DNA of 20,208 nucleotides from assembly GCA_000697055.1 (NCBI GenBank), contig JNDT01002301.1:1-20208 (forward strand). The letters are read 5' to 3'. The notes below the pieces were generated by a model. It made no database searches and had not been told where the DNA came from. It saw only the letters and a list, made by a program, of their open reading frames with translations. How positions within the stretch are numbered: position 1 is the stretch's first letter; the number at the start of each line of letters is the position of its first letter. The stretch comes from Saksenaea vasiformis B4078 (lineage: Eukaryota; Mucoromycota; Mucoromycetes; Mucorales; Saksenaeaceae). This document shows positions 18,019 to 20,208 of the stretch, piece after piece. The translations under genes were made by a program, and so were the position numbers.

Positions 18019-19644
18019 TTACAACGTCACAGTTTTTGGCGAATGTGGAGGAGACAAGTAGGCAGATTGAGGGTCATATTCAGGAATGGGCGATGAAGAT
18101 GACTGGTTCTGAGATTCAGGAGCAGGAGCAGGCACTGGTACCTCTGGTATCTCTTGTGCTGGGGCCTGTACTGGAAAGAAGAGACACAGTAGTTGCAACA
18201 GTTGGTTGGCGTTCAACTGTTGGAGGGCGTGTCTGTTTCAGGAAGCATCTGGTATAGGGATTGTCAGTTGTAATAAAGGTCGATGGAATTCAACATTAGG
18301 GTATTTATATATCTGTAGACGATTTCCATGAGTTTTGGATGATTGAATTTTCCCATTGATAGTTTTGAGTTGATAGACTCCTTTGGGAAAAGTGCGATGT
18401 ATGATGTATGGTCCATCCTATTGATCTTCTAGTTTTCCAGCCCATGTAAACTCAAGTGCAGTTCTGTATAATTCAATGTAGTCACCAACTTGAAATGGTG
18501 GTTGCAGGTATCATGCTTTGGACAAGATTTTTGCATCAATGACCTTCTTTTGTTGTCTTTGTGCTACAGCTATCGTCTCACATGCAGTATCACATATCAT
18601 CTGTAACGTCATTATTTCTTTTTCAATGCATCATTTTAGTTGATCGTTCAGATTGTCATCTGTTTGATTTAAGCTGTTTGATTCTAGATTTCAATCTAGT
18701 GGTGTGTGCGCTTGTCGTCCATAGACAAGGTAAAAAGGAGTTTGTTGTGTAGTTCTGTATATTTTTGTACAGTATGCAAACAACGTTGCAGGCAAATACA
18801 AGTGCCAGTCGTTTTTCTCATCAGCTATTCTTTTGCATAAGATTTGTCCTAGTGTGTGATTAAATCTTTTGACAAGTCTATTTGTTTGCGGGTGATATGG
18901 AGTTGCAGTTTTGTGTTTGATCTCATATTGTTGACAAATGCTGGCAATAATGCCATTGACAAAAGGTTGTCCATTGTCTGATATAATTGATCGTGGGCAT
19001 CCATGTTGGCAAATAATATCTTCATAAAAGAAGTGGGCTACTTCTGATGCATTGGCAAATCATAAAGCACAAGCTTCAACCCATTTTGTGAGGTAATCCA
19101 TGGCAACTATAATATAGCGGTGACCAGCTCTTGATGTAGCCATATGTTTGATGTCCATTCCGATTTCATAAAAGGGCTCATTCATTACGAGGATCAGATG
19201 TAATTGTTCATTCAGGCTGGGTTTGCCCATTTTTTGACATCGCAGGCATCATGCAATAAAATCTCATACATCATTTGACATACTTTCCCAGTAGTATTTT
19301 TCAGTGATTTTCAAATATGTTGCTGCGTATGCAAAGTGACCACCTAGTGGGTGTTCATGTACCATCCAGATTGCAGCATCAGCATCACATCACATCAATA
19401 CAAGTTGAGTGCATTTTCCTCATTGGTAAAGTTTGTCATCATGCATGAAATAGTGCTTGGCTTGAGTCTGGAGATAGTGTCTTTGTTGTGTAGTAATGTC
19501 AGGTAGATATTCTAAAGTTGATAGATGGTAACACAATTGTTGATATCTGTGCTCATCCATGATTGTCAAGTTTCCTGCAAGGTTATTGAAGGTTGGATTG
19601 GTGTAACAATGGATTGCAGTAATTGTTGTAATGATATAGATCAA
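18019..19644 (-). pseudogene. Ty3/gypsy integrase region, ten nonsense codons, no frameshift
   Basis: A single minus-strand frame runs about 1.6 kb. It has an HHCC zinc region (HEHPLGGH near 19330-19355, CLRCQ near 19240). The integrase core has Asp at 19153-19155 (GMDIKH) and Asp at 18976-18978 (IISDNGQPF), but Lys (18868-18870) where the catalytic Glu belongs (LVKRF for the usual LVERF). A basic C-terminal region (GPYIIHRTFPKGVYQL) and a Pro-rich tail follow, ending at TAA 18019-18021; there is no chromodomain. Stops: TGA at 19420, 19390, 19264, 19249, 19060, 18691, 18631, 18511 and 18238, and TAG at 18418 (leftmost bases). Several TGAs stand at recognisable Arg positions (e.g. before CLRCQ). 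The RT part is missing, so this is a 5'-truncated fragment of a lineage different from the first two elements. Confidence 0.88.
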
Positions 19645-19863
19645 GTATTTTGAGTGAAAATGTAAATGTGCAAGTAATTCTCTGTGGTTTGTAATTTGAT
19701 ATGTTGTTTGGTATACTATTCATTGATGTTTCACATGAGTTTAATGACATCCCATACTGGTCAGGATATAATTTTTTTTTTGACATTTTTTTTGTGTAAC
19801 AAGGGGGTGTGAGTATAGACAATAATCAGGGCATTGACATCAGATTAGTATCCTAGTCATGAG
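19645..19863. other. spacer with possible polypurine tract and LTR start
   Basis: No gene is supported. AAGGGGGTG at 19801-19809 is followed by TGAGTATAGAC, similar in layout to the tract and LTR start at 3301-3320, so this may be the start of a plus-strand LTR cut by the hAT end at 19864. The predicted 8-bp target of that hAT copy is GTCATGAG (19856-19863). Confidence 0.3.
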
Positions 19864-20208
19864 TAGGGGTCGGCACGAACGAATACGAACGAATATATAG
19901 ATATTCGTATTCGTTCGTCATATAGAAATAAGTATTCGTATTCATTCGTCAAGTAAGAACGAATATTCGTATTCGTTCGTTAAATAGAAATGCATATTCA
20001 TATTCGTTCGTCAAGTAAAAGCGAATATTCATATTCGTTCGTCAAATAAAATGAATATTCGAATTCGTTCGATTATTCGAGTAGTGCCATTTTTATTATT
20101 TGCATGTCATTCGTTAATGTTGTAATTAACACGATGTCAATTAAGTAAAAAGAGAAGAAAAGAGAAAAGATATGTCCTTCACTAATGTTGTAATTAATGA
20201 GGCGTCAG
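19864..20208. mobile_element. end of a second hAT copy, runs off the window
   Basis: Starts TAGGGGTCGGCACGAACGAA, matching the hAT termini at 8567 and 12598. Subterminal repeats follow (19902-20081). The rest to 20208 is AT-rich non-coding. Orientation resembles the left end of the 8567-12598 element, so its transposase, if any, would lie to the right on the minus strand. Confidence 0.8.
19902..20081 (+). repeat. 31-bp subterminal tandem repeats, about six units
   Basis: Units begin TATTCGTATTCGTTCGTCAA and start at 19902, 19933, 19964, 19995, 20026 and 20056 (31, 31, 31, 31, 30, then a partial unit). Differences are mostly G/A and C/T. They are contiguous without spacers, and are likely transposase binding sites at the hAT end. 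Confidence 0.85.

Noticed and set aside
19902..20081. CRISPR-like regular repeats
   Set aside because: Units are contiguous with no spacers and lie at a hAT terminus in a eukaryotic genome.

Overview
The window looks like a transposon-dense, probably heterochromatic stretch of a fungal nuclear genome. Evidence: Ty3/gypsy elements of the chromovirus kind, short introns (about 48-50 nt) in a hAT transposase, an intron-less eukaryotic tRNA-Phe with internal A and B boxes, TATA/AATAAA-type LTR signals, and no operons or ribosome binding sites. The style of the elements suggests an early-diverging (Mucoromycota-like) fungus; that is inference only. The only host gene I can support is tRNA-Phe(GAA) at 13502-13574, minus strand. 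All other coding sequence belongs to mobile elements, nearly all broken.

Layout. (1) 1-3674, plus: 3' part of a Ty3/gypsy chromovirus (protease, RT, RNase H, integrase, chromodomain) with polypurine tract and 3' LTR. (2) 3823-4019: a 197-bp Tc1/mariner-like MITE. (3) 4075-4742: CT-rich non-coding DNA. (4) 4743-8147, minus: a second Ty3/gypsy element (5' LTR, gag, protease, RT, RNase H), cut off at 4743. (5) 8150-13484, minus: 5' LTR and gag of a third retroelement, starting 17 bp beyond tRNA-Phe. Its gag is split by a 315-bp solo LTR (12624-12938, 5-bp target duplication) and by a 4,032-bp hAT transposon (8567-12598, perfect 8-bp duplication). Removing both insertions with one duplication copy each leaves one gag frame. 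(6) 13941-17635: a 3.7-kb DNA transposon with 265-bp terminal inverted repeats, whose DDE transposase carries a C-terminal chromodomain. (7) 17636-18018: LTR-like and CT-rich DNA. (8) 18019-19644, minus: integrase part of another Ty3/gypsy element. (9) 19864-20208: one end of a second hAT copy with 31-bp subterminal repeats, running off the window.

Three themes cross the region. First, the coding regions are disabled mainly by in-frame TGA at positions that fit ancestral CGA (Arg), with few indels; several catalytic Asp/Glu losses fit the complementary CpG-to-CpA change. This points to CpG-directed decay. Second, five LTR or LTR-like sequences keep a TATA box 25-26 nt ahead of AATAAA. Third, chromodomains are present on two unrelated integrase/transposase enzymes, which would fit targeting of marked chromatin and the nested build-up seen here.
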